Assembly: GCA_017649855.1 (NCBI GenBank)
Contig: JAGCGA010000010.1
Coordinates: forward strand, 1 to 54,296
DNA from: Bacteroidales bacterium
GTDB lineage: Bacteria; Bacteroidota; Bacteroidia; Bacteroidales; WCHB1-69
Length of the DNA: 54,296 bases
Direction of reading: 5' to 3'
The position numbers were made by a program, and so were the translations under genes. Numbering within the stretch: position 1 is the first letter of the stretch; each line of letters opens with the position of its first letter. The notes beneath the pieces were generated by a model. It searched no databases and had not been told where the DNA came from. It worked only from the letters and a program-made list of their open reading frames with translations. Of the stretch, positions 8,829 through 18,601 are shown one piece after another.

Positions 8829-10241
8829 ATGAGTACTGAAAATTTACCCCAAGCAATAACCGAAGATATCAAACAGAGCCTCCGTGCCATCCGCAGCTTG
8901 AAACGCAAGACCTTCCCCATGGGCGGTGTCCATCCCGCTGCACACAAGATTGCCCATTCCGCACCCGTGGAGACCTTCCCCCTGCCGGATGAGGCGGTCG
9001 TCTTTATGACCCAGCATCTCGGTGCCCCCGCCAACCCTGTAGTCCAAAAGGGCGACAAGGTGAAGGTGGGCCAACTTATCGGCGAAGCCTCCTCTTTCGT
9101 GAGCGCCAACATCCATTCCCCGATCTCCGGCACCGTGACGAAGGTGGATATGATCGCCGACATCACCGGCTATAAGAAACCTGCCGTGGTGATCCAACGT
9201 GAAGGGGATGATTGGGACGAGGCTATCGATACCTCCCTCGACATTGTCCGCGACCTCAAACTGCAGACCAAGGACGAGATCATCGCCCGTATGAAAGACA
9301 GAGGTCTGGTGGGTCTCGGTGGCGCCTGCTTCCCGATGCATATCAAGTATATGCTCAAGCCTGAACAGAAATGCGAGTACCTCATCGTCAATGCGGTGGA
9401 GTGCGAACCCTATATCTCCACGGACAACCGTGTGATCCTGGAGCGTACCGAGCAGTGCCTCATCGGCATCGAGCTGGCGTTGATCGCTTCCGGTGCCCCG
9501 AAGGCCATCATCGGCATCGAGGAGAACAAACCCCGCGCCATCAAGAAACTGATGGATGCAGTGAAGAACTACACCAATATTGAGGTGCAGCCGCTGAAGC
9601 TCAAATACCCGCAAGGCGCCGAGAAACAGCTTATCAAAGCCATCACCGGCCGCAGCGTGCCCAACGGCGCTCTGCCTATTTCCGTGGGCTGCATTGTGAA
9701 TAACATCACCTCCATGTACGCCCTCTATCTGGCAGTACAGAAAAATAAACCGATCGTCCAAGCCTATACCACGGTCTCCGGTCTTTCCATTCCGGAAGAC
9801 AAGTGCAAAAACTACCGCCTTCGTATCGGCACTCCGATCCTGGACGTGATCAACAGCGTGGGCATTCCCGATGACACCGGCAAGATCATCGCCGGCGGCC
9901 CGATGATGGGCAAGGCCATCGCCAACCTCAACTCCTATGTGGTGAAGGGTATGTCAAGTCTCCTCTTCATCACCGACAAGGAGAGCAAACGCGGTCCGGT
10001 GTCGCCGTGCCTCCGTTGTGGCAAGTGCGTGCGGGGCTGTCCGATGGGACTGGAGCCCTATCTGCTCTGCATCCTGTCCGAACAGCAGAAGTATGACAAG
10101 TGCGAGACGCTGGGTATCATGAACTGCATTGAGTGCGGCTCCTGCTCCTATACCTGTCCTTCCAACCGCCCGTTGCTCGACTTCATCCGCGTCGGCAAGA
10201 ACAAGACCGGTGCACTCATCCGCGCCCGCAACGCAAAGTAG
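8829..10241 (+). CDS. rnfC: Electron transport complex subunit RnfC
   Basis: A 470-residue, membrane-associated subunit expected to hold the NADH/FMN site and two [4Fe-4S] clusters. The N-terminal region FPMGGVHPAAHK is the RnfC signature start. The nucleotide/FMN region contains GLVGLGGACFPMHIK and VNAVECEPYISTD, the SLBB-like region contains GGPMMGKAI, and the C-terminal clusters are CLRCGKCVRGCP and CIECGSCSYTCP. The length is normal for short RnfC forms. Its TAG stop is 4 bases before a heptad-repeat array. A convergent protease gene, not rnfD, follows. Confidence 0.95.
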   Translation: MSTENLPQAITEDIKQSLRAIRSLKRKTFPMGGVHPAAHKIAHSAPVETFPLPDEAVVFMTQHLGAPANPVVQKGDKVKVGQLIGEASSFVSANIHSPISGTVTKVDMIADITGYKKPAVVIQREGDDWDEAIDTSLDIVRDLKLQTKDEIIARMKDRGLVGLGGACFPMHIKYMLKPEQKCEYLIVNAVECEPYISTDNRVILERTEQCLIGIELALIASGAPKAIIGIEENKPRAIKKLMDAVKNYTNIEVQPLKLKYPQGAEKQLIKAITGRSVPNGALPISVGCIVNNITSMYALYLAVQKNKPIVQAYTTVSGLSIPEDKCKNYRLRIGTPILDVINSVGIPDDTGKIIAGGPMMGKAIANLNSYVVKGMSSLLFITDKESKRGPVSPCLRCGKCVRGCPMGLEPYLLCILSEQQKYDKCETLGIMNCIECGSCSYTCPSNRPLLDFIRVGKNKTGALIRARNAK

Positions 10242-10244
10242 ATG

Positions 10245-10320
10245 TTAGCCATTAGCTATTAGCTGTTAGCCGTTAGCCATTCCTTTTGGCCAACAGCTAA
10301 TAGCCAATAGCCAAAAGCCG
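10245..10320. repeat. Inverted heptad arrays forming a hairpin between convergent genes
   Basis: The first arm has five units of the GTTAGCC/ATTAGCT type (10245-10279). The second arm holds the inverse type (CAGCTAA, TAGCCAA, TAGCCAA) at about 10289-10315. Bases 10258-10272 pair with 10289-10303 with one G-T wobble. It sits between the stops of rnfC and the metalloprotease and could act as a two-way terminator (inference). Confidence 0.8.
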
Positions 10321-10322
10321 AA

Positions 10323-12353
<2,031 letters not shown>

Positions 12354-12359
12354 AATATA

Positions 12360-14441
12360 TTATTGTTTGACAAATTTCTGTTGATGGATGGCGTCGCCCG
12401 TGTCGATGCTGATGACGTAGATGCCTGATTGCAGCTGGTGGACCGGGATGGTGGCGGTGAGCCCTTGGATCTCAAAGTGCTGGATCATCCTGCCTTGCAT
12501 GTCTTGGATGAGTACACCCTGGATGGGCTCGTCACTGCGCAGGTTCAGCACGTTGGAGGCAGGGTTGGGCCAGAGCTGCAGTGAGGAGCTCTCCCATTCT
12601 TCCACGCCAGTGGTGCCCGCCGTGTATTCAAGCGTGTAACCGCCGCCGGTGTTCTGCTCGTCTGTCTCGAAAAGGAAGTTGAGCCGACGGGTGTCGAAGA
12701 CGAGGGTGGTGTCACTGATGGTGCCCGTCAGCGTGGCAAGCAGGTTGTTGTCATTGTAGCTGTTTTGGAAGATGCGTAGGAAGTCGTGCCCCTCCTCCAG
12801 GTCCAGGTCGGTGATGTGGATGGAGATGGCTGTGTAGGCGCTGCCCATGATGAGGCGCTGTTTGCAGGTAGTTAGGTTGTGGTAGGGCTCGGCATCACTG
12901 CCGTCAGTCAGTGTGCCCGACGGGGCAGTCGCGGTCTGGATGGCAGGGCAATAGGCTGTCCGATCGCTGTTGTAGTTGACATGGATGCCGTGGTGCCCGT
13001 CGTTTTGGTGCGTCACAAGGCGACAGACGATCTCGGTGCACTCCCAGGTCACATCCACTTTGGAGGTGTCGCCTGACAATGCCAAAGTCGTGATGGCGGG
13101 GTTGTCGGTGCTGATATGGAGGGTGTCGCCGCTGGCTAGATCGTAGCGGGCATGCAGCGAGATGGAGACGAAGTCAGTCTCTGCGGGACGGATGGTCCAG
13201 GTGTAGTCCATATTGTCGGCGTAGGGGCTCTCGGGGCGACTGCCGTCGGTGAAGGAGCCGGCCGTGGTGGTCAGCAGCTTGCTGCCCGTCAGTGGTGCCG
13301 CGGCAGGGTAGGGGTACTGTGTCGTGTCGGGGTAGCAGTTGACGATCAGCTCCTGGGCCAGGTTGAAGTTGCTGCTGCCGGGATGCAGGTTGTCGGTGTA
13401 GAAATAGCCGTCCGCGGAGCCGTCCCAGCCGAAGTTGAAGTGGAAGTAGTAGCAGCTGTCCTGGATCTTGTAGCCATCGCAGATGAAGGCATGGCCGCTG
13501 ATCCACTCATGGTCGGCCCAGCCGGCGTAGTACATGGGGATGTTGCGGTCCAGATGGGCCACGATGACGCTGTCCCAGTTGACATCCGTGGAGTCGCGGA
13601 ACAGATAGGCGGTGGCGGGGTCGTATTTGAAGTAGGTGCGCAGCACATAGGCGGCGCTGTGGTTGTTCATGCCGGAGCCGTCCACGCCATAGTGCATGTC
13701 CACGCCCACGCCCAGGTGGTAGATGAGCTTGGAGATCTCCGTGTTGATGCTGGTGGGGTCGTCGCACATGGCCTCGTAGTTGTAGGTGGCACTGCCGTAG
13801 TCGGCCGACTGCACCCCATAGTGCTCGTCGGTGTAGGAGTAGCTGCCCACGCCGCTCTCCGGGAAGCGGAAGTAGTAGAGCAACTGTGCCATGGCGGTGG
13901 CAACACAGCCCGTGACGCAGCGGTTGTTTTCCCCGGCATAGTCGTACGGACAGTAGTAGTTGTAGAAGGTCCCTTGCCCCCAGTGCGACATCATCATCGG
14001 CTTCACTGCCGCATTGTCACGCATGCCGCGGGAGAGCCATTGCGCCCATGCCGGGTGCGCCTGGCCACTTCTGGCAGCACTCTTCCGCAAGGCCTCGATC
14101 TGTGCCGCATAGCTGTCGAGCCACATCTGTGCCGGCGCGGCAAGGTCGCCACGGTGGTATAGCTGGTGGTCGCTGTACGCCAAGACGGGCACCGTGCGCT
14201 CGTCACCGGAGATGACGACAAACGACCGCTCTGAATTGAAGATGTAGAGCAGGGTGTCTCCATTGGCTACCTGTATGTCTGCACAGCGGACGGTGCTCTC
14301 CTGTCGCGACTGGAAATGACGGTCGGCCATCTGGCGCGCCCGGGTGAGGCTGACCTGTTGTGCATTCGTCTGGTGGAATGGCCACATCAAACATAAGAGA
14401 AGGCTTAAAGCCCATATCGGCTGTCGTGAAAACTGTTTCAT
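12360..14441 (-). CDS. C10-family cysteine protease (streptopain-like) with two CUB-like domains and T9SS type A tail
   Basis: 693 residues from ATG 14441; the frame extends to 14471, but MKQFSRQPIW starts a clear signal peptide ending QTNAQ. The prodomain (VSLTRARQMADRHF, FVVISGDERTVPVLAYSD) is typical of PrtT/interpain/SpeB-type C10 enzymes. The nucleophile Cys lies in RCVTGCVATAMAQLLYYF and the catalytic His in SGHAFICDGY. Two CUB-like beta-sandwich segments follow (around YTWTIRPAETDFVSISL and KQRLIMGSAYTAISIHI). The last ~75 residues (LQLWPNPASNVLNL...LQSGIYVISI...QQKFVKQ) are a T9SS type A sorting domain. It is first in an operon with the HEXXH protease. Confidence 0.92.
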   Translation of the reverse strand: MKQFSRQPIWALSLLLCLMWPFHQTNAQQVSLTRARQMADRHFQSRQESTVRCADIQVANGDTLLYIFNSERSFVVISGDERTVPVLAYSDHQLYHRGDLAAPAQMWLDSYAAQIEALRKSAARSGQAHPAWAQWLSRGMRDNAAVKPMMMSHWGQGTFYNYYCPYDYAGENNRCVTGCVATAMAQLLYYFRFPESGVGSYSYTDEHYGVQSADYGSATYNYEAMCDDPTSINTEISKLIYHLGVGVDMHYGVDGSGMNNHSAAYVLRTYFKYDPATAYLFRDSTDVNWDSVIVAHLDRNIPMYYAGWADHEWISGHAFICDGYKIQDSCYYFHFNFGWDGSADGYFYTDNLHPGSSNFNLAQELIVNCYPDTTQYPYPAAAPLTGSKLLTTTAGSFTDGSRPESPYADNMDYTWTIRPAETDFVSISLHARYDLASGDTLHISTDNPAITTLALSGDTSKVDVTWECTEIVCRLVTHQNDGHHGIHVNYNSDRTAYCPAIQTATAPSGTLTDGSDAEPYHNLTTCKQRLIMGSAYTAISIHITDLDLEEGHDFLRIFQNSYNDNNLLATLTGTISDTTLVFDTRRLNFLFETDEQNTGGGYTLEYTAGTTGVEEWESSSLQLWPNPASNVLNLRSDEPIQGVLIQDMQGRMIQHFEIQGLTATIPVHQLQSGIYVISIDTGDAIHQQKFVKQ

Positions 14442-14487
14442 CGTGGGATGTCTTTTGTCAATAAGATACATGAATTATATGAAGCCG

Positions 14488-14495
14488 CAAAGATA
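14488..14495 (-). promoter_or_regulatory. -7 promoter box for the protease operon
   Basis: The minus strand reads TATCTTTG, 46 bases before the chosen ATG at 14441. Confidence 0.6.
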
Positions 14496-14548
14496 GCAAA
14501 TCATATCCAAAAAAGAAACCGGAAAAATGTTGGACAAGCATATAGTTG

Positions 14549-14575
14549 TTTTTTTGTATTATTGCAGTCTCAAAA
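14549..14575 (+). promoter_or_regulatory. Duplicated promoter segment, copy 1
   Basis: This 27-base stretch is identical to 15837-15863 and contains TATTATTG (14557-14564), one mismatch from the -7 consensus. It precedes the lipoprotein gene at 14619. Similarity continues for about 12 bases beyond the identical block. Confidence 0.6.
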
Positions 14576-14618
14576 AAGGTGTGCTTTTGTATTATAATGT
14601 GGTATCATTATTTGTCAG

Positions 14619-15293
14619 ATGAAACAAAAGAAGATCAATATACATGTTTTATGCCAGGCAATCGTTTGTCTGAGCCTGTTGTTGTTGATGTTGTCGTGTG
14701 GCTCGTCTAAAAATCAAGATGTCTATCCGTCAGCACCAGACACGCTCGGAGGGGAAATGGCGGATTGTGACCATCAAGACGAAACAGGAGCATCTCTGCC
14801 ATACTTGATGCCAATGGACAGTCTGTGGGCATATTATGATGTCGCTTGGACAACCTCGGGACGATGCAACAGGCCTGATATCTTTGATGACGACAGTAGT
14901 AAGAATCTCTTGTATGGTTTTTTTACCATATTGGATCATCGTTCGGGTTGCACCTCCAACGTAGCGGACGTGGTGGTTTCTTACCGTAAGAATGCATTTT
15001 GGGGGAGTTCGGACACTACGCAAAGAATCAGGATCATTCACGTCAAGGACAGACTGTTTGCGTTGCCAGTTGCCGATTTTCATGTCGGTGACCCCGTCAG
15101 CTGTATAAAAGACAAGAAGGTGCTGAAGGAAGGAAACTACTATGGCTATGCTGGTGAAAGGTACTGTTATGTGGTCGAATCCAGTCATGATACCATTCGT
15201 CAGTTTTTTGTCTTTCCTCCTAACTTATCATGTGAGTGGTCACGGATTCTGAAATATGTCGATTCTCATATAGTTGTTTCCGTTGTTCACTAA
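14619..15293 (+). CDS. Lipoprotein of unknown function
   Basis: 224 residues. The signal peptide has a lipobox (LLMLSC, then GSSKNQ), so Cys-29 or so is lipidated. The mature part has no family I recognise. It is mixed beta-rich (ADVVVSYRKNAFWGSSDTTQRIRIIHV, YCYVVESSHDTIRQFFVF) with several Cys residues and ends in hydrophobic HIVVSVVH. The stop codon is 6 bases before the inverted-repeat element at 15300-15741. The gene shares its promoter sequence with the unrelated-looking secreted protein at 15938. Confidence 0.75.
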   Translation: MKQKKINIHVLCQAIVCLSLLLLMLSCGSSKNQDVYPSAPDTLGGEMADCDHQDETGASLPYLMPMDSLWAYYDVAWTTSGRCNRPDIFDDDSSKNLLYGFFTILDHRSGCTSNVADVVVSYRKNAFWGSSDTTQRIRIIHVKDRLFALPVADFHVGDPVSCIKDKKVLKEGNYYGYAGERYCYVVESSHDTIRQFFVFPPNLSCEWSRILKYVDSHIVVSVVH

Positions 15294-15299
15294 AATTAA

Positions 15300-15741
15300 G
15301 GGAGCTATATACCTGATGGCACATTCTTTCCTTTCGCGGCGGGCGAGTCACGATCTTATGGCGCTCTTTTCCCGCGCCACGAGTTTCATCCCGCGCTATG
15401 CCCGCCCCTCATTGCATGTAGGGCTATTGAGATTTGCTCCCTTCAGGAGCAGTTGCCTTTTGGCAAGATCCAACACATTCCGCAACAGCGTGTGCCCGAT
15501 TCTCTCAGAACGACATCTCATGGCTTGTCATGATGCCATCCCGAATCGTCTCGGAGAGACGTGATCTCAATAACCCCAGACTAAACGCAGTGCAGTCTGG
15601 GGGAGTGCAGCGCCCCCGACCATTCTCGCACCGTGGGCATCGCTTGCCACAAGACACTGCCCGAACTCGGTGCGAGATGGAGGAACTATGCAAGATGACG
15701 TCAGACAACGACAGATGAGAGTCATCAGGTATATAACTTCC
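15300..15741. mobile_element. Non-coding element with ~21-bp inverted ends and many internal hairpins (MITE-like or structured RNA)
   Basis: The ends 15300-15320 and 15721-15741 are inverted copies matching at 18 of 21 positions, with a perfect 13-base core (TATATACCTGATG, and its inverse at 15723-15735). Inside, an imperfect 13-position closing helix (15421-15433 with 15564-15576, one mismatch) encloses four hairpins: 15435-15451, 15453-15466, 15520-15539 and 15547-15561. Two further stems follow: 15574-15582 with 15594-15602, and 15624-15633 with 15668-15677. I see no real gene; the open frames here lack coding signals. I could not identify a clear target-site duplication. Whether it is a transposon relic or an expressed RNA cannot be decided by eye. 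Confidence 0.55.
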
Positions 15742-15836
15742 AAATCAAAATGGTTGATTCAGCAGTACATATCGTCTTTGTTGTGCCATCCTGTATATAG
15801 GAGCCTGAATTTTACAACTAAAATGAAGTGAGACCA

Positions 15837-15863
15837 TTTTTTTGTATTATTGCAGTCTCAAAA
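15837..15863 (+). promoter_or_regulatory. Duplicated promoter segment, copy 2
   Basis: Identical over 27 bases to 14549-14575, with TATTATTG at 15845-15852. It precedes the secreted protein gene at 15938. Confidence 0.6.
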
Positions 15864-15937
15864 TTGGTATGCTTTTTAGTGACCAAATTGGTAAAGTTTT
15901 TAATGAGTATATACACCAATGCTGAAATCAAAGTAGA

Positions 15938-16780
15938 ATGAACAAGTTATTTAAAATAGTAATTATGGGCTTATGCCTGCTATTTGCTTCTTTCATCAAG
16001 GGCAATGCGCAGGTTGTCATTGGGGTATGCTCTGATACTGTTTATCTGTTGTCCGTTTTCCATAATTCAGGAGAAAAGGAAAACATAGATGAGAATTATT
16101 ATTGCGCAGTGTTCTTGGACAAGAAATCCAATATACAGAACTATATACCTCTTAAAACGGAAGAATGTATGCGTGTCCGCTATGACACGACTGATGTGGC
16201 AATTGGGGAATATACCTTTATAAAACCGAATGACACGTTAGAACGGCGTATTGCCGAAGACCTTGCCAACCATATTATTGGCAACGCTTGTATTGGAGCA
16301 GGCATATCGTTTACAAGAGCGTCTTTGGAATGTATGAAGAATCAAGGAAAGGCAGATCCTTATTACCTTTTTATCAAAGACACGCTACTAAAATCCGATA
16401 TGTGTTCCTTTCCGTTGTATTCTGACATATTGTTGGGGGAAATCGTAGGGCCACTGGCTTCAGGTGGATTGATTATTTGTGATAGCCCGCCATGTGATCC
16501 TTGGGTGTTCAACTATAATAGGAGAGGTACATATTGCCGGTTATTTAAGTTATATATTGAATACCTTTTAATTGATGATGAAGACGGCAATGTTTTGTCA
16601 AAGTCATATTCTTGCACAATTAATACCGTTCCATTCCTGCCAGAAAACATCCGTAATCTTAAGATTCTGGTAGGGGATATTTCTGGCAATGGGGCTTTCT
16701 CTTGTCCGTTGAGAATTATATTCAAGGGAGATAAACTTTTGACGGCACTACCATGCCGCGTTATAAAACTAACAGAATAA
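15938..16780 (+). CDS. Secreted protein of unknown function
   Basis: 280 residues. A signal peptide (KIVIMGLCLLFASFIKGNAQ) is followed by a mature part with no recognised domain. It has several Cys residues (IGVCSDTVYLLSVF, GNACIGAGI, CDSPPCDPWVFNY) and a beta-rich C-terminal half, with no lipobox and no T9SS tail. The coding sequence is AT-richer than the flanking core genes, which fits accessory DNA. It shares a promoter segment with the lipoprotein gene at 14619, but I see no sequence similarity between the proteins. Confidence 0.75.
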   Translation: MNKLFKIVIMGLCLLFASFIKGNAQVVIGVCSDTVYLLSVFHNSGEKENIDENYYCAVFLDKKSNIQNYIPLKTEECMRVRYDTTDVAIGEYTFIKPNDTLERRIAEDLANHIIGNACIGAGISFTRASLECMKNQGKADPYYLFIKDTLLKSDMCSFPLYSDILLGEIVGPLASGGLIICDSPPCDPWVFNYNRRGTYCRLFKLYIEYLLIDDEDGNVLSKSYSCTINTVPFLPENIRNLKILVGDISGNGAFSCPLRIIFKGDKLLTALPCRVIKLTE

Positions 16781-16805
16781 CAGATAAAAACCTTATCTTC
16801 GCGCC

Positions 16806-16958
16806 ATGATCCACACCGCCACATATCCGCCAAAATTCCCTCTTCCCGCTATGGGGGGTTATCGGTACTTTTTCAACGGGCAGGAGGCTGACAATGAGGT
16901 GCTTGGGGAAGGGGCGAGTTTGACCGCTGAATTTTGGCAGTACGACAGCCGGCTGTGA
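16806..16958 (+). pseudogene. RHS-repeat core fragment (50 codons)
   Basis: The frame from ATG 16806 to TGA 16956 contains GYRYFFNGQEADNEVLGEG and LTAEFWQYDSRL. This is the conserved RHS repeat-associated core, where YxFNGxE and AExWQYDxR are diagnostic. Full RHS proteins are hundreds to thousands of residues and continue past this point, so this is a remnant or a displaced tip. A near -7 box (TATCTTCG, 16794-16801) lies 4 bases before the ATG, so a leaderless short peptide is conceivable. Confidence 0.7.
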
Positions 16959-16980
16959 AAACCATTATGAGTTTACCGTA

Positions 16981-17013
16981 ATAAAAAAGCACTTGCCCAA
17001 TCGACAAGTGCTT
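16981..17013 (-). terminator. Rho-independent terminator of the tRNA-Pro/tRNA-Arg unit
   Basis: A perfect 9-bp stem (16987-16995 with 17005-17013, AAGCACTTG arms). On the minus strand it is followed by a run of Ts, immediately after tRNA-Arg. Confidence 0.85.
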
Positions 17014-17022
17014 GAATTTTTG

Positions 17023-17096
17023 TGATTCCGCCGCGACTCGAACGCGGAACCTGCTGCTTAGAAGGCAGCTGCTCTATCCAGTTGAGCTACGGAACC
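17023..17096 (-). tRNA. tRNA-Arg (anticodon TCT)
   Basis: A 74-base cloverleaf. The acceptor is GGTTCCG with CGGAATC (one G-T pair) and discriminator A. The anticodon stem GCTGC/GCAGC encloses CTTCTAA, and the T loop is GTTCGAGTC. CCA is not encoded. It lies 7 bases after tRNA-Pro in the same transcript. Confidence 0.95.
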
Positions 17097-17103
17097 TCCT
17101 TGG

Positions 17104-17178
17104 TCGGGATAGCAAGATTCGAACTTGCGACCTCCTGCTCCCAAAGCAGGCGCGATAACCGGACTACGCTATATCCCG
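17104..17178 (-). tRNA. tRNA-Pro (anticodon TGG)
   Basis: A 75-base cloverleaf. The acceptor is CGGGATA with TATCCCG and discriminator A. The anticodon stem CCTGC/GCAGG encloses TTTGGGA, and the T loop is GTTCGAATC. It is the first gene of a two-tRNA unit with a promoter box at 17194-17201. Confidence 0.95.
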
Positions 17179-17193
17179 TGCGTAAATCGGCCG

Positions 17194-17201
17194 CAAAAAT
17201 A
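17194..17201 (-). promoter_or_regulatory. -7 promoter box for the tRNA pair
   Basis: The minus strand reads TATTTTTG, 15 bases before the tRNA-Pro 5' end. Confidence 0.6.
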
Positions 17202-17312
17202 CAATTTTTTTTGAACGGCTTGATGTTGTTGGAATATTTTGTAAATGATTGATAATAAGTTAGAAAAATAATGCGTTGCCAAAATAGCCGTCCGCCGATG
17301 CTATCTTTTTCG

Positions 17313-17320
17313 TATTTTTG
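17313..17320 (+). promoter_or_regulatory. -7 promoter box for queA
   Basis: TATTTTTG, only 8 bases before the queA ATG. The transcript should start within about 4 bases of the start codon (essentially leaderless). Confidence 0.65.
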
Positions 17321-17328
17321 CCGCCCTT

Positions 17329-18546
17329 ATGCTGAAAGAACAGAACATCCATATCGACGATTATGACTATCCGCTTCCGGAAGAGCGCATCGCCTTCTAT
17401 CCGGCTGCGGAACGCGACCATTCCCACCTGCTGGTGTATCGCCATGGCGAAATCACCGACAGCCAGTTCAACCATCTGCCGGACTTCCTCAACGCGGACG
17501 ACCTGCTGATCTTCAACGACTCCAAGGTCATCCATGCACGGCTGCTGGTGCATAACACCACCGGCGCTGCCATCGAGATCTTCTGTCTGGAGCCCCTGGC
17601 CCCTTCCACGGACCCCGCCACGGCCTTCGCCCAGACGGGCAAGGTGACCTGGCGCTGTATGGTCGGCAACGCGAAGAAGTGGAAACACCCGCTGCAGATT
17701 GTCGTGCCCATGGACGGGCGCGAACTGGTCGTGACGGCGGAACATGGCGGCAACGACAACGGCACCTTTGCCGTGACCTTCCGCTGGGAGGATCCTTCCG
17801 TGAGTTTCGCTGAATGGATAGAACATTACGGCAAGATCCCCTTGCCACCTTATATCAAACGGGATGCCGAGGCCACCGACGAGCAACGCTACCAGACGGT
17901 CTATGCCAAGTACGACGGCTCCGTGGCGGCGCCCACGGCCGGCCTGCACTTCACTCCCGCCGTCTTTGACGCGCTGAAGGCCAAAGGCATCGCCACCGAG
18001 TATGTGACGCTCCACGTGGGCGCCGGCACCTTCAAACCGGTCAGCGCCGAGACCATCGGCGGCCACTTCATGCACGAGGAGAAGATCGTCCTCTCCCGCC
18101 AGCGCATCGAGTCCTTGCTCGGCATGCTGTCGCGCCGCCGCATCGCTGTGGGTACCACCGTGACGCGCACCCTCGAGTCGCTCTTCATCATCGGCGCCAA
18201 GCTGACACTCGGCCGCCCAGACCCGCTCAACGTGCAGCAGTGGGAGATGTATGAGGATCTCGAACTGCGGACGGTCTCGCTGGAACAGTCGCTGCAAGCC
18301 ATCCTGCAATATCTGGCTGATAATCAGACGGATTGGCTGCACGCCTCCACCCGCCTCATCATCCTCCCCGGCTATCCGCTGAAGGTGATCCAAGGACTCA
18401 TCACCAACTTCCACCAGCCCAAGAGTACGTTGCTGCTGCTCATCTCCGCCCTGCTCGGCGACGAGTGGAAACGTATCTATCAACACGCGCTGGAGCACGA
18501 TTATCGGTTTTTAAGTTACGGAGATTCAAATTTGTATCTGCCGTAA
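17329..18546 (+). CDS. queA: S-adenosylmethionine:tRNA ribosyltransferase-isomerase QueA
   Basis: 405 residues. QueA transfers the ribosyl part of SAM to 7-aminomethyl-7-deazaguanine in tRNA, making epoxyqueuosine at position 34. Family signatures are PLPEERIAFYPAAERDHSHLLVY at the N-terminus (split here by no gap), DDLLIFNDSKVIHARL, YIKRDAEATDEQRYQTVYA, GSVAAPTAGLHF, YVTLHVGAGTFKPV and LITNFHQPKSTLLLLISAL near the end. The start at 17329 is supported by the family N-terminus and by the promoter box immediately upstream. No other queuosine gene is in the window. Confidence 0.96.
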   Translation: MLKEQNIHIDDYDYPLPEERIAFYPAAERDHSHLLVYRHGEITDSQFNHLPDFLNADDLLIFNDSKVIHARLLVHNTTGAAIEIFCLEPLAPSTDPATAFAQTGKVTWRCMVGNAKKWKHPLQIVVPMDGRELVVTAEHGGNDNGTFAVTFRWEDPSVSFAEWIEHYGKIPLPPYIKRDAEATDEQRYQTVYAKYDGSVAAPTAGLHFTPAVFDALKAKGIATEYVTLHVGAGTFKPVSAETIGGHFMHEEKIVLSRQRIESLLGMLSRRRIAVGTTVTRTLESLFIIGAKLTLGRPDPLNVQQWEMYEDLELRTVSLEQSLQAILQYLADNQTDWLHASTRLIILPGYPLKVIQGLITNFHQPKSTLLLLISALLGDEWKRIYQHALEHDYRFLSYGDSNLYLP

Positions 18547-18558
18547 CCCTTTTTTTCG

Positions 18559-18566
18559 TATTTTTG
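18559..18566 (+). promoter_or_regulatory. -7 promoter box for thrS
   Basis: TATTTTTG, 35 bases before the thrS ATG. Confidence 0.65.
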
Positions 18567-18601
18567 CAGCCCCTTTTAGAAAAATTAAAATCTGATACGA
18601 T

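Noticed and set aside
15274..15718. Two short plus-strand open frames inside the inverted-repeat element
   Set aside because: They overlap hairpins, are rich in Arg/Ser/Cys as random translations are, and one overlaps the lipoprotein gene end.
17260..18498. A 412-codon open frame opposite queA
   Set aside because: Shadow of queA; no promoter and no recognisable protein.
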